29,404 nt of DNA from Caryophanales bacterium UBA3835 (GTDB lineage Bacteria > Bacillota_I > Bacilli_A > RFN20 > CAG-826), in the NCBI GenBank assembly GCA_002392945.1, contig DGHZ01000004.1, positions 1-29,404 of the forward strand, read 5' to 3'. The notes beneath the pieces were generated by a model. That model did not search any database. It worked only from the letters and a program-made list of their open reading frames with translations, and was not told the origin of the DNA. The position numbers and the translations under genes were made by a program. Below, piece after piece: positions 1-7,068 of the stretch (its first letter is position 1; each line of letters opens with the position of its first letter).

Positions 1-266
1 TTGTCGACGCTTGTTTTGAAGGTGTGGCATGCACAATCTCTTTAAGTAGCACAGATATTATGTGTGATTTAATTAAAGGAAAGTCTAAAAAAGAAGCAGA
101 ATATATGATTAGCCAATATCAACATATGATGCATGAAGAAGATTTTGATGCGGATGTTTTAGAAGATGCGATTGTTTTTATTAATACTTCTAAACAAGCT
201 GCACGTATTAGATGCGCCACAATTGGCTGGAACGCAGCTAGTCAACTATTAGAGGAAAAGAAATAA
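1..266 (+). CDS. sufU: SufU-type Fe-S cluster scaffold/sulfur relay protein (3' part)
   Basis: The reading frame is already open at position 3 and enters from outside the window, so only about the last 87 residues are present. An early segment reads DACFEGVACTIS, matching the SufU/IscU pattern FEGxGCxIS around the second zinc/cluster-ligand cysteine. The later ARIRCATIGW matches the third conserved Cys region of SufU. The acidic helical stretch between them has the spacing usual for the SufU branch of the NifU-N family. In Bacilli SufU takes sulfur from the SufS desulfurase and passes it to the SufBCD complex. It overlaps sufB by one base (TAATG), which implies translational coupling. The internal GTG at 24 is not the true start. 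The rest of the suf operon is expected upstream of the window. Confidence 0.9.
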   Translation, partial: VDACFEGVACTISLSSTDIMCDLIKGKSKKEAEYMISQYQHMMHEEDFDADVLEDAIVFINTSKQAARIRCATIGWNAASQLLEEKK

Positions 267-1663
267 TGCCAAAAGATATCAAATTTCAAAATGATTATAA
301 GTTTGGTTTTAAAGACGAAGATGTCTCTATTTTAAAGACGGAAAAAGGTCTTAACGAAGAAATAGTAAGAAAAATTTCGGCCTATAAAAATGAACCAGAA
401 TGGATGCTTGAATTTCGCTTAAAAGCTTTAAAAAGCTTTAAAGCCATGCCACTTCCAAATTATGGACCAGATTTAAAAGGTTTAGATTTTGATTCTTTTA
501 CTTACTTTATTAGACCAAGTGAAAAAGAAGTGAAAAATTGGGATGAAGTTCCAGATACGATTAAAAACACTTTTGATAAATTAGGTATTCCTGAAGCTGA
601 ACAAAAATATTTAGCAGGTGTTTCTACTCAATATGAATCAGAAGTGGTCTATCATAATATGCTTAAAGAAATTGAAGATAAGGGAGTTATTTTCTTATCG
701 ACTGATATGGCTTTGAAACTATATCCTGACTTATTTAAAAAATATTTCTCCACAGTTATTCCGGTAGCGGATAATAAATTCTCTGCGCTTAATGGAGCAG
801 TGTGGTCTGGTGGATCTTTTATCTATGTTCCTAAAGGAGTACATCTAGATAAGCCGCTTCAATCTTATTTTAGAATTAATAATGAGAAGTCTGGTCAATT
901 TGAAAGAACATTAATTATTGTCGATGAAGGAGCGTATGTCCATTATGTAGAAGGCTGTACTGCGCCTACTTATTCTAAAGAATCGCTTCACGCTGCTGTA
1001 GTAGAGATTATTGTTCTTAAAGGCGGTAAATGTCGATATTCCACAGTTCAAAACTGGTCTACAAATATTATTAATTTAGTTACTAAAAGAGCAGTCTGCT
1101 ATGAAGATGCTACTATGGAATGGATCGACGGTAATATCGGTAGCCAAGTAAATATGAAATATCCTGCTTGTATATTAAAAGGTAGGGGCGCTAAAGGAAC
1201 TTGTATTTCTATTGCTGTTGCTGGAGAAGGTCAATATCAAGATGCAGGAGCCAGAATGATTCATGAGGCTGAAGATACAACTTCTACAATCATTTCTAAA
1301 TCTATTGTCAAAAACGGTGGAGTGGCTAATTACCGTGGAACGGTAAGACATAAAGCAAATGCCAAAAATTGTCGAAGTCACGTTGAATGTGACACGCTTA
1401 TTTTAGACCATTTATCCAAGAGTGACACCATTCCTACTAATGAGGTACATAACAATACTTCTTATATTGAACATGAAGCCACTGTTAGTAAGATAAATGA
1501 AGACCAATTATTTTATTTAATGAGTAGAGGTATCTCTGAAAAAGATGCTACCCAGATGATTATTATGGGATTTATTGAACCTTTCTCTAGAGAACTTCCT
1601 ATGGAATACGCAGTTGAATTAAATCAACTTATCAAGATGGATATGGAAGGTAGTGTTGGCTAA
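266..1663 (+). CDS. sufB: Fe-S cluster assembly protein SufB
   Basis: A 465-residue protein of normal SufB length. It forms the cytosolic SufBCD scaffold on which Fe-S clusters are built. Family marks include NGAVWSGGSFIYVPKGV in the middle, the beta-helix core, and near the C terminus VECDTLILD with Cys375, which aligns with the catalytic Cys of SufB (Cys405 in E. coli). This is followed by YIEHEATVSKI, the conserved HEA segment, and the C-terminal MGFIEPFSRELPMEYA helix region typical of SufB rather than SufD. The ATG start overlaps the sufU stop by one base, with AGAGGAAA about 8 bases upstream. Its stop is one base before the mnmG ATG, so the Fe-S genes and the tRNA-modification genes form one run. 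Confidence 0.97.
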   Translation: MPKDIKFQNDYKFGFKDEDVSILKTEKGLNEEIVRKISAYKNEPEWMLEFRLKALKSFKAMPLPNYGPDLKGLDFDSFTYFIRPSEKEVKNWDEVPDTIKNTFDKLGIPEAEQKYLAGVSTQYESEVVYHNMLKEIEDKGVIFLSTDMALKLYPDLFKKYFSTVIPVADNKFSALNGAVWSGGSFIYVPKGVHLDKPLQSYFRINNEKSGQFERTLIIVDEGAYVHYVEGCTAPTYSKESLHAAVVEIIVLKGGKCRYSTVQNWSTNIINLVTKRAVCYEDATMEWIDGNIGSQVNMKYPACILKGRGAKGTCISIAVAGEGQYQDAGARMIHEAEDTTSTIISKSIVKNGGVANYRGTVRHKANAKNCRSHVECDTLILDHLSKSDTIPTNEVHNNTSYIEHEATVSKINEDQLFYLMSRGISEKDATQMIIMGFIEPFSRELPMEYAVELNQLIKMDMEGSVG

Positions 1664-1664
1664 T

Positions 1665-3539
1665 ATGGACTATCAAGTGATTGTTGTTGGTGGTGGACAT
1701 GCTGGCTTAGAAGCTGCTTTTAGTAGTGCTCATATGGGTATGAAGACACTTTTAGTGTCTATTAACATCAAGATGATGGGCAATATGCCATGTAATCCTT
1801 CTATTGGTGGATCTGCAAAAGGAATAGTGGTCCGTGAAATAGATGCTTTAGGGGGAATGATGGGTATTGCTGCCGACCATCACTATTTACAAATGAAAAT
1901 GTTAAATACTGGTAAAGGTCCAGGAGTGCAATGTTTAAGAGCCCAACAAGATAAATTAGAATATCCAAAATATTTACAAGATTTAGCGTTAAATACTAAA
2001 AACCTCACTGTTATAGAAGGAATTGTTAATGAATTAATTCATGACGACTATCGTGTTTTTGGAGTTAAGCTTACTGATGGAAGATCTTTTACTTCTGAGG
2101 CAGTGATTTTATCTACAGGAACATATATGGAATCTTATATCTTTAGAGGCCATAAAAAGATTCAACAAGGTCCTGATGGAGAGAAACCTTCTTTAGGTCT
2201 ATCACCTTATTTAAGGAGCATGGGTATAGAAACCTATAGGCTTAAAACTGGTACTCCTCCAAGAATTAAAAAAGATTCCATTGATTTTTCTAAAGCTAAA
2301 ATAGAACCAGGCACTAAAGGACATTTAGCGTTTAGCTATACCACAAAGGAATTTATTCCTTTAGAAGAACAAGAAGTCTGCTATTTAATCTATACAAATC
2401 AAAATACTCATAACATTATTAAAGAACACTTAGATGAGACTGCATTATATAGTGGGAATATTGTCGGAGTGGGTCCAAGATATTGTCCTTCTATCGAATC
2501 TAAAATCATGACTTTTAAAGATAAGGAAAGACATCAATTATTCTTAGAACCAGAATCTAGATATACAGACTCAATTTATTTACAAGGTTTCTCCACTAGT
2601 ATGAGTGAAGAAGTACAAGAGTTAATGGTAAGATCTTTACCAGGATTTGAGCATGCCGAATTTTTAAAATATGCATATGCGATTGAATATGACGCGATTA
2701 AAACTACAGAATATGGACCAACTCTAGAACTTAAGAAGTGGCCAGGATTATATATAGCGGGTCAAATATGCGGTACATCTGGATATGAAGAGGCTGCTGG
2801 ACTTGGTTTATTAGCTGGTATTAATGCTTCTTTAAAAATTCAAGGTAAGGAGCCATTAATTTTAAGAAGAGATCAATCCTATATTGGAGTGATGATTGAT
2901 GATTTAGTCACTAAAGGAACTGAAGAACCTTATAGGTTGCTTTCTTCTAGAGCGGAGTTTCGTCTTTTATTAAGACATGATAATGCAGATTTAAGATTAA
3001 CGGAGATTGGTCATCAAATTGGTTTAATTAGTGAAAATAGATATAACTACTTCTTAAAGAAAAAACAAAATATCAAGGAAGTCTGTGAAATTTTAGAATC
3101 TACTTATCTAGGAAAAAGAAAAGACGTTGAAGAATATATCATGTCTTTAGGTTTTAACGAACTTAAAGGTGGAATATTAGCTTCTGAATTATTAAAAAGA
3201 CCAGGTGTCACATTAAGTGAACTCACAAAATTCATTCCTGAATTAGATAAATATGAATTAGATGAACAAACTATTGAAGAAATTGAAATCATTGAAAAAT
3301 ATGAAGGCTATATTATTAAGCAAAAACGAGACGCGGAGAATCATCAAAAATTAGAAGAGTTGAAGATTCCTAGTGATATCGATTATTTAAATATGTCAGG
3401 AATTAGATTAGAAGCAAGAGAAAAACTCAATAAAGTTAGACCTTTAACAGTGGGGCAGGCTAGTAGAATTAGTGGAGTCAACCCTAGCGATGTATCTATG
3501 CTAATATTAAATATAAAGAAGATCTTAAATCATGAATAA
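1665..3539 (+). CDS. mnmG: tRNA uridine-34 carboxymethylaminomethyl enzyme MnmG (GidA)
   Basis: The product has 624 residues from the ATG at 1665. MnmG is the FAD-binding partner of MnmE in making cmnm5U34 in tRNA anticodons. The N terminus DYQVIVVGGGHAGLEAA is the Rossmann FAD motif. CNPSIGGSAKG follows at about residue 45. The two MnmG signatures are present: GPRYCPSIESKIMTF near residue 275 and AGQICGTSGYEEAAGLG near residue 370. The C-terminal helical domain ending in SGVNPSDVSMLI binds MnmE/tRNA. GTG and TTG codons lie in frame upstream (1653, 1656), but the ATG at 1665 gives the standard family N terminus. The 3' end overlaps rsmG by eight bases, the usual gidA-gidB pairing. Confidence 0.97.
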   Translation: MDYQVIVVGGGHAGLEAAFSSAHMGMKTLLVSINIKMMGNMPCNPSIGGSAKGIVVREIDALGGMMGIAADHHYLQMKMLNTGKGPGVQCLRAQQDKLEYPKYLQDLALNTKNLTVIEGIVNELIHDDYRVFGVKLTDGRSFTSEAVILSTGTYMESYIFRGHKKIQQGPDGEKPSLGLSPYLRSMGIETYRLKTGTPPRIKKDSIDFSKAKIEPGTKGHLAFSYTTKEFIPLEEQEVCYLIYTNQNTHNIIKEHLDETALYSGNIVGVGPRYCPSIESKIMTFKDKERHQLFLEPESRYTDSIYLQGFSTSMSEEVQELMVRSLPGFEHAEFLKYAYAIEYDAIKTTEYGPTLELKKWPGLYIAGQICGTSGYEEAAGLGLLAGINASLKIQGKEPLILRRDQSYIGVMIDDLVTKGTEEPYRLLSSRAEFRLLLRHDNADLRLTEIGHQIGLISENRYNYFLKKKQNIKEVCEILESTYLGKRKDVEEYIMSLGFNELKGGILASELLKRPGVTLSELTKFIPELDKYELDEQTIEEIEIIEKYEGYIIKQKRDAENHQKLEELKIPSDIDYLNMSGIRLEAREKLNKVRPLTVGQASRISGVNPSDVSMLILNIKKILNHE

Positions 3540-4218
3540 AGAATTACTAGTTTTAGAGTTAGAAAAACTTCATCTAGATGCTTCAAAAGTTGATTTATTA
3601 GAAGAGCATATGAAAGCGACTTTGAAGGTTAATGAATCTTTTAATTTAACGGCGATAAAAGATGAAGAAAAATTTCGTGAATTAATGATTTTAGATAGTG
3701 CATATCCTCTAAAATATTTTGATTTTGAGAATAAGAAAATTATCGATATTGGAACTGGCGCTGGCTATCCTGGATTAGTGATGGCAACTCTTTCAAAGGG
3801 TCAGTTTACATTATTAGACTCAACAAATAAAAAAGTGGAGTTTTTACGTAATTTTGCATCAAAAACAGGATATTTTAACGTAAATTTTGTTTGTGATCGA
3901 GCTGAAAACTTTGCTCGAAAGCATAGAGAAGAATATGATTTTGCGGTTGCTAGAGCAGTAGCAGAACTTCCTGTTTTAATTGAATTAATTCTTCCTTTGC
4001 TCAAGGTTGGTGGATGCTTTATCGCGCTAAAAGGATCAAGGGGTCAAGATGAATTAAAAGCATCTAAAAAAGCATTAGAAAAATTAGGTGGAGAAATTTA
4101 TTTGTTAGATAAATATGAACTTCCTGAATCTCATGAACAACGCGTGAATATAATAATTAAAAAGATTAAAGAAACACCAAAAAAGTATCCTAGAGAATAT
4201 TCTGAGATAATTAAATAA
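3532..4218 (+). CDS. rsmG: 16S rRNA (guanine-527-N7) methyltransferase RsmG (GidB)
   Basis: The 228-residue product has the class I SAM-dependent methyltransferase fold: IIDIGTGAGYPGLVMA at about residues 70-85 is the SAM-binding loop and FTLLDSTNKKVEFLRN is the following acidic strand. FNLTAIKDEEKFRELMILDS before it is the conserved RsmG N-terminal motif, and DFAVARAVAELPVLIE is the catalytic-side segment. It methylates G527 of 16S rRNA in the decoding region. The ATG lies inside the end of mnmG (eight-base overlap), so it is probably translated by coupling. No strong terminator follows; only an AT-only hairpin overlaps the stop codon. Confidence 0.96.
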   Translation: MNKELLVLELEKLHLDASKVDLLEEHMKATLKVNESFNLTAIKDEEKFRELMILDSAYPLKYFDFENKKIIDIGTGAGYPGLVMATLSKGQFTLLDSTNKKVEFLRNFASKTGYFNVNFVCDRAENFARKHREEYDFAVARAVAELPVLIELILPLLKVGGCFIALKGSRGQDELKASKKALEKLGGEIYLLDKYELPESHEQRVNIIIKKIKETPKKYPREYSEIIK

Positions 4219-4277
4219 TTTATTATTTAACAAATATGATATTTGCAAAAGTTGTTAAAAATTTTTATGCGTTATAT

Positions 4278-4306
4278 TTGATAAGTAAATTTAGTTTATT
4301 TATTAT
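4278..4306 (+). promoter_or_regulatory. sigma-A-type promoter for the FMN riboswitch/ribU transcript
   Basis: TTGATA (4278-4283) and TATTAT (4301-4306) are separated by exactly 17 bases, and each hexamer differs from consensus at one position. A start site about seven bases downstream would put the first transcribed bases right at the P1 strand of the riboswitch (4313), which supports the call. Confidence 0.7.
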
Positions 4307-4312
4307 ATAGAT

Positions 4313-4465
4313 ACTTCAGGGCAGCGAATTAACGCGACCGGCGGTATACCCCGCAAGCTAATAAGCATGAACTAGTGAAATTCTAGTGGCGACAGTAAAG
4401 TCTGGATGAGAGAAGTTTATAGGATTTATTTCTATTAGTAGCCCCTGAAGTAGAGGGCTATTTTT
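4313..4465 (+). promoter_or_regulatory. FMN riboswitch (RFN element) with expression platform
   Basis: The conserved RFN blocks are in order: TTCAGGGCAGCG, CGACCGGCGGTAT, CCGCAAGC, the hairpin CTAGTGAAATTCTAG, GCGACAGT, and AGTCTGGATGAGAGAAG. P1 of the aptamer is ACTTC (4313-4317) with GAAGT (4412-4416). The same 5' strand extended, ACTTCAGGG (4313-4321), is perfectly complementary over nine bases to CCCTGAAGT (4443-4451). This pairing would break the downstream hairpin at 4439-4460. With FMN bound P1 is held and the hairpin forms (OFF); without FMN the nine-base pairing opens the hairpin (ON). The aptamer is family knowledge; the switch mechanism is inferred from these complementarities. It controls the flavin transporter immediately downstream. 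Confidence 0.95.
4439..4465 (+). terminator. riboswitch-controlled terminator / RBS-sequestering hairpin
   Basis: TAGCCC (4439-4444) pairs with GGGCTA (4455-4460), followed by five T residues that run straight into the ribU ATG at 4466. The only Shine-Dalgarno candidate, AGAGGG (4452-4457), is in the 3' arm of the hairpin. The same element could therefore act at transcription or at translation. The T-run is short for a terminator and the start codon follows at once, so RBS hiding is at least as likely. Confidence 0.75.
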
Positions 4466-5218
4466 ATGACACCAGAAGAAGTAAAAGCCTTTATGGGCTG
4501 GTTTAAATGGGTATTATTTGCACTGATGATTGCTGCGGTGGCGTTTTTAGTGTTCTTTTCCATTAGAAATTTTAAAAAGAAAAGAATTAATCCAGTTAAG
4601 TTTATTTCAATAACTGGTATATTTGCAGCGATATCTGTATTGCTATATGTAGTGATTCCAGATTTTGGTTTAGGTTTTACTCCACCTTGGTTAAAAGTTC
4701 ACTTAGATGAAATTCCGATGTTTTTAGCAGGGTATATGTATGGACCATTATCGGCAATTATGGTTGATCTTGTTAAAACTTTAATTAAATTACCTATGAC
4801 TACAACTGCAGCTGTTGGCGAACTGGGCGACTTTGTCTTTTCTTTGATATTTGTTATTCCCGCTGTCATTCTTTATGAAAAAAGAAGAAAACTTTCATCG
4901 GTATTTATTGGAGTTGGTATATCAACCTTAGCACATATTGTTTTTGCCATGATCTTTAATGTATATGTATTAGTGCCATTTTACTCTAATGTTATGGGAT
5001 ATCCTCTTGTGGCGCTTGAGACAATGTGTTCAAAAATTGTTCCTGCTGTTAGCGGGGAGAACTGGGTATGGATGTACGCTTTAATTATGGTTGCTCCAAT
5101 GAACTTAATCAAAGACGCAATTGTATTTGTGGTTGTCCTTCTCTTATATAAGAGACTACATCTATTAATAAATAGAATTGGTCAAAGAAACGATAACACA
5201 TATAGTGGGCAATCTTGA
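4466..5218 (+). CDS. ribU: Riboflavin ECF transporter S component RibU
   Basis: A 250-residue integral membrane protein with about six hydrophobic segments. FGLGFTPPWLKVHLDEIPMF followed by LAGYMYGPLSAIMVDLVKTL is the RibU/ECF S-component pattern (P-x-x-L-K-x-D-x-x-x-x-P, then YGP). TTTAAVGELGDFVFSLIFV matches the later family block. The extra N-terminal helix (about residues 10-35, followed by NFKKKRINPVK) is longer than in typical RibU. ECF S components bind riboflavin and work with the shared EcfA/A'/T energy module, which is not in this window. The FMN riboswitch directly upstream is independent support for flavin as substrate. The gene ends with TGA. Confidence 0.93.
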   Translation: MTPEEVKAFMGWFKWVLFALMIAAVAFLVFFSIRNFKKKRINPVKFISITGIFAAISVLLYVVIPDFGLGFTPPWLKVHLDEIPMFLAGYMYGPLSAIMVDLVKTLIKLPMTTTAAVGELGDFVFSLIFVIPAVILYEKRRKLSSVFIGVGISTLAHIVFAMIFNVYVLVPFYSNVMGYPLVALETMCSKIVPAVSGENWVWMYALIMVAPMNLIKDAIVFVVVLLLYKRLHLLINRIGQRNDNTYSGQS

Positions 5219-5255
5219 CTTTTCCCTTGTAGCGGTTTACTCTATAATTACGGTT

Positions 5256-5284
5256 GGACCTCAGCCTAACGGCTTTGGTCTTTT
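5256..5284 (+). terminator. terminator after ribU
   Basis: GACC...AGCC (5257-5266) pairs with GGCT...GGTC (5271-5280) around a TAAC loop with a 2x2 internal mismatch, followed by TTTT. It lies 38 bases after the ribU stop. The 3' end of the - strand small ORF (5266-5337) runs into the same hairpin. Confidence 0.65.
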
Positions 5285-5337
5285 ATTATGTACACAAGGT
5301 AACATAGTAAAATGAGAACAAATACGATTTCACTCAT
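5266..5337 (-). CDS. 23-residue hydrophobic peptide (candidate small membrane protein)
   Basis: On the - strand an ATG at 5337 is preceded by a perfect GGGAGGT (5344-5350) with six bases of spacing, the strongest ribosome site in this part of the window. The peptide begins MSEIVFVLILLCYLVY and ends IIKDQSR. It is one membrane-spanning stretch with an acidic N end and a polar, basic C end. The size resembles type I toxins and small membrane regulators, but I recognise no family, and the Fst/Ldr consensus is absent. A structured leader and a possible promoter lie upstream on the same strand. It could also be a regulatory leader peptide. Function unknown; evidence is the RBS, the start spacing and the clean hydrophobic profile. 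Confidence 0.45.
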   Translation of the reverse strand: MSEIVFVLILLCYLVYIIKDQSR

Positions 5338-5493
5338 AAATGTACCTCCCTTCCAGTAACCCCTTAGATTTCATCCACGGGACGAAATAGTCCAAGAGAA
5401 ACCACTAAAAGATAGGACTTAGTCGATACCAGCGGATATCGATCTAAGAGTTAGAGAGCGTCTTACTTCCCACAAAAATAAGAGTACCCTCTC
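5338..5493 (-). ncRNA. unidentified structured RNA leader upstream of the 23-residue ORF
   Basis: Read on the - strand this stretch can form GAGAG/CTCTC near its 5' end, an 11-pair hairpin with one bulged base (5418-5428 with 5437-5448) and an 8-pair hairpin (5368-5375 with 5381-5388). The second hairpin is fully paired only on the - strand, where a G-U wobble replaces an A-C mismatch of the + strand; this argues for - strand transcription. It ends at the GGGAGGT of the small ORF. I compared it by eye with T-box, SAM, purine, lysine, FMN, c-di-AMP, ykoK, tmRNA, RNase P and SRP signatures and found no match. It may be a new riboswitch-like leader or simply a structured 5' UTR. Confidence 0.4.
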
Positions 5494-5522
5494 ACTATAT
5501 ACAGAGTGAAAAAATCGCTAAA
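5494..5522 (-). promoter_or_regulatory. possible promoter for the - strand leader/small peptide
   Basis: On the - strand TTTAGC (5517-5522) and TATAGT (5494-5499) are separated by 17 bases. The -10 is good (five of six), the -35 is weak (three of six). A start near 5487-5490 would begin the RNA with the GAGAG strand that can pair with CTCTC downstream. Confidence 0.3.
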
Positions 5523-5528
5523 GTTGCG

Positions 5529-5560
5529 AAAAAAAGTTTCTGAGATTATCTCAAAAACTT
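5529..5560 (-). terminator. second - strand terminator downstream of ferredoxin
   Basis: On the - strand AAGTTT/AAACTT and TGAGA/TCTCA arms enclose a three-base loop and are followed by seven T residues (5529-5535). The one mismatch of the + strand (C-A) becomes a T-G wobble on the - strand. It would stop read-through from the ferredoxin gene before the small-peptide unit. Confidence 0.7.
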
Positions 5561-5575
5561 TGTTATGCAAAGCAT

Positions 5576-5606
5576 AAAAAAACCAGATTTTTTGAGGATC
5601 TGGTTT
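5576..5606 (-). terminator. terminator after ferredoxin gene (works in both directions)
   Basis: A nine-pair stem, AAACCAGAT (5580-5588) with ATCTGGTTT (5598-5606), lies ten bases after the ferredoxin stop. On the - strand it is followed by seven T; on the + strand by TTTTT, so it is symmetric. A small perfect hairpin TTATGC/GCATAA (5563-5577) follows on the - strand side. Confidence 0.8.
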
Positions 5607-5616
5607 TTCTATATCA

Positions 5617-5796
5617 TTACTCTTCTACAGAGATTGCACCAACTGGGCAGACACTAACGGCTTCTTCTTCGCCTTCTCCAGAAACGACTTCTGCTAATCC
5701 GCTATCACCGATTGCAAAGTCATCTGGGTATGTACCTGCGCAACATCCACAACCAATGCATAAGCTTTGATCGATTCTGACTTTCTTTTTCGCCAT
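5617..5796 (-). CDS. Ferredoxin, single 4Fe-4S cluster type
   Basis: A 59-residue acidic protein on the - strand, too short for most gene finders. It starts MAKKKVRIDQSLCIGCGCC and has Cys at 13, 16, 19 or 20 followed by a CPVGAI motif at 50-54, the CxxCxxC...CP arrangement of 4Fe-4S ferredoxins. Length and spacing match the Bacillus/Thermotoga-type monocluster ferredoxins. It carries electrons in the cytosol. A perfect AGGAGGT (5805-5810 core) lies eight bases before the ATG. It stands alone, divergent from ispD and with its own promoter and terminator. Its electron partner cannot be told from the context. Confidence 0.92.
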   Translation of the reverse strand: MAKKKVRIDQSLCIGCGCCAGTYPDDFAIGDSGLAEVVSGEGEEEAVSVCPVGAISVEE

Positions 5797-5826
5797 TGAT
5801 ATTTACCTCCTGGGTTTTATTTGTTT

Positions 5827-5856
5827 ATTATACTATTGCCTATTTTATTTTGCTAA
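5827..5856 (-). promoter_or_regulatory. promoter for ferredoxin
   Basis: On the - strand TTAGCA (5851-5856) and TATAAT (5827-5832) are separated by 18 bases. The -10 is a perfect consensus. The start site would fall about 25 bases before the ferredoxin ATG. Confidence 0.65.
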
Positions 5857-5884
5857 TTATTATTAAAGAGATTATTATTAACAC

Positions 5885-6553
5885 ATGAATGTAGCGCTTA
5901 TTGTCTTTGCGGGAACTGGGTCAAGAATTCACTCTGATATTCCTAAACAATTCATTAAAATTAATGGCCTAGAAATGGTCATTTATTCTATTAAAAAGTT
6001 TAATGAAAATCCGCTTATTGATGAGATTGATTTAGTGACATCTAAGGAATATATTCCTTATGTTGAATGTTTTAAAGAGAAATATCACCTAGAGAAAATT
6101 AATAAAGTGATTGAAGGAGGAGACTCTAGACAAGCCTCTGTAAGACTAGGGTTAGAGACTATAAATTTACAAGAAAACGATAAGATATTAATTCATGATG
6201 GAGATCGTCCTTTAGTTAGTGATGCTCTTATTAATCAAGCGATTAGTTATTTAGATGAATATGAGGCTGCTTGTCCGTTTATTTATGTTAAAGAACAAAT
6301 TCCCCAGATATCTAATTTAGGTAGAAGACATGTTTATAATGGAGAGGAAATCCATATTCAAACCCCTCAAGCATTTAGGTTTGGATTAATCAAAAATAAG
6401 CATATTATTAATAAAGACGTCGCAGTTAGTGATGATATATCTTTAGTGGATGAGTCTATGGTAAAATATTATCATGGTGACAAATTTAACTTTAAAGTTA
6501 CCACAGACGAAGATTTAAAATATTTGAAAGAGTGTATTGAACAAAAAAGATGA
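5885..6553 (+). CDS. ispD: IspD/TarI-family cytidylyltransferase
   Basis: A 222-residue nucleotidyltransferase. IspD makes CDP-methylerythritol in the MEP isoprenoid pathway; the sister enzyme TarI makes CDP-ribitol. The CTP-binding start is VFAGTGSR with Arg14 and IPKQF with Lys21, both catalytic in IspD. EGGDSRQASVRLGLE is a typical IspD block. The acidic metal motif is HDGDRPLVS (Asp105) where most IspD have HDAARP. IQTPQAF and FNFKVTTDEDL (Lys in NxK) complete the family. The usual RMG after GxG is replaced by RIH, and the DT-K block is reduced, so the protein is divergent. IspD is preferred over TarI from the RQASV segment. The start has no strong ribosome site. The TGA stop overlaps the next start by four bases. 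Confidence 0.8.
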   Translation: MNVALIVFAGTGSRIHSDIPKQFIKINGLEMVIYSIKKFNENPLIDEIDLVTSKEYIPYVECFKEKYHLEKINKVIEGGDSRQASVRLGLETINLQENDKILIHDGDRPLVSDALINQAISYLDEYEAACPFIYVKEQIPQISNLGRRHVYNGEEIHIQTPQAFRFGLIKNKHIINKDVAVSDDISLVDESMVKYYHGDKFNFKVTTDEDLKYLKECIEQKR

Positions 6554-6963
6554 GTAAATTTAAAGACAATTTCCGTAAATATCGTAAAACCTATATTTTT
6601 ACTTTTGTGATCTCCCTTTTAGTGGGTATTGCCGTCTTTTGTTTATACTTTTTCTTGAATGGTTATTTTGTAATTTCTGCTTTAAATGGAGTGAGTATTG
6701 CTGCTGTTGTTTTAGTTGCTTTAGGAGGCTTAATGTGGGTTCAATCTCAAGGAGCGTTTGATACTATATCCTATGGATTTCGACAAATGTTCTCTAGCTT
6801 TTTCTCAAAAACTCCAAATAAGTACAATGATATGTATTCCTATAAACAAGCAAAGATTGAAAAAAGAGAATCTTCTCCAAAAACTTTTTTTGCGATTCTT
6901 TTTGCCGCCGCGGTTTTTGCTTTAGCGATTATTGCTTTAGAAATTGTGTACCATATTCACTAA
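6550..6963 (+). CDS. DUF3899-type small membrane protein
   Basis: A 137-residue protein with membrane segments at about 14-36, 41-64 and 112-134, and a cytosolic Lys-rich linker between the second and third. QSQGAFDTISYGFRQMF matches the GGFFDxxSYGFxxxF block I associate with the DUF3899 family of Bacilli, whose function is not known. The start ATG overlaps the ispD stop (ATGA), which implies co-translation. It is followed at once by a terminator, so the two genes form a complete short operon. Confidence 0.75.
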   Translation: MSKFKDNFRKYRKTYIFTFVISLLVGIAVFCLYFFLNGYFVISALNGVSIAAVVLVALGGLMWVQSQGAFDTISYGFRQMFSSFFSKTPNKYNDMYSYKQAKIEKRESSPKTFFAILFAAAVFALAIIALEIVYHIH

Positions 6964-6992
6964 ATAAACTTTAGTTTAATCTAGAAAAAACT

Positions 6993-7013
6993 TGGCCAAA
7001 TTGGTCATTTTTT
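6993..7013 (+). terminator. terminator of the ispD operon
   Basis: TGGCC pairs with GGTCA (one G-T pair) around a short AT loop and is followed by six T. It separates the ispD pair from the protease operon. Confidence 0.7.
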
Positions 7014-7038
7014 ATTGCTTCCAATATTAAAAAATACT

Positions 7039-7068
7039 TTGCATTATATACGCATATTAATATATACT
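7039..7068 (+). promoter_or_regulatory. probable promoter of the protease-oppA operon
   Basis: TTGCAT (7039-7044) and TATACT (7063-7068) are separated by 18 bases. The predicted start lies about 47 bases before the protease ATG. The region is very AT-rich, so other pairings are possible. Confidence 0.45.

Noticed and set aside
4211..4230. Terminator after rsmG
   Set aside because: TTAAATAAT/ATTATTTAA is a perfect inverted repeat but contains only A and T, has a two-base loop and no T-run, so it is too weak to claim.
5215..5248. Promoter TTGACT...TATAAT on the + strand after ribU
   Set aside because: The spacer is 22 bases, too long, and transcription would run straight into the terminator at 5256-5284.
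5365..5395. Hammerhead-like segment (GGGACGAAATAGTCC) on the + strand
   Set aside because: The essential CTGATGA strand is absent. The bases are explained by a simple hairpin better paired on the - strand.
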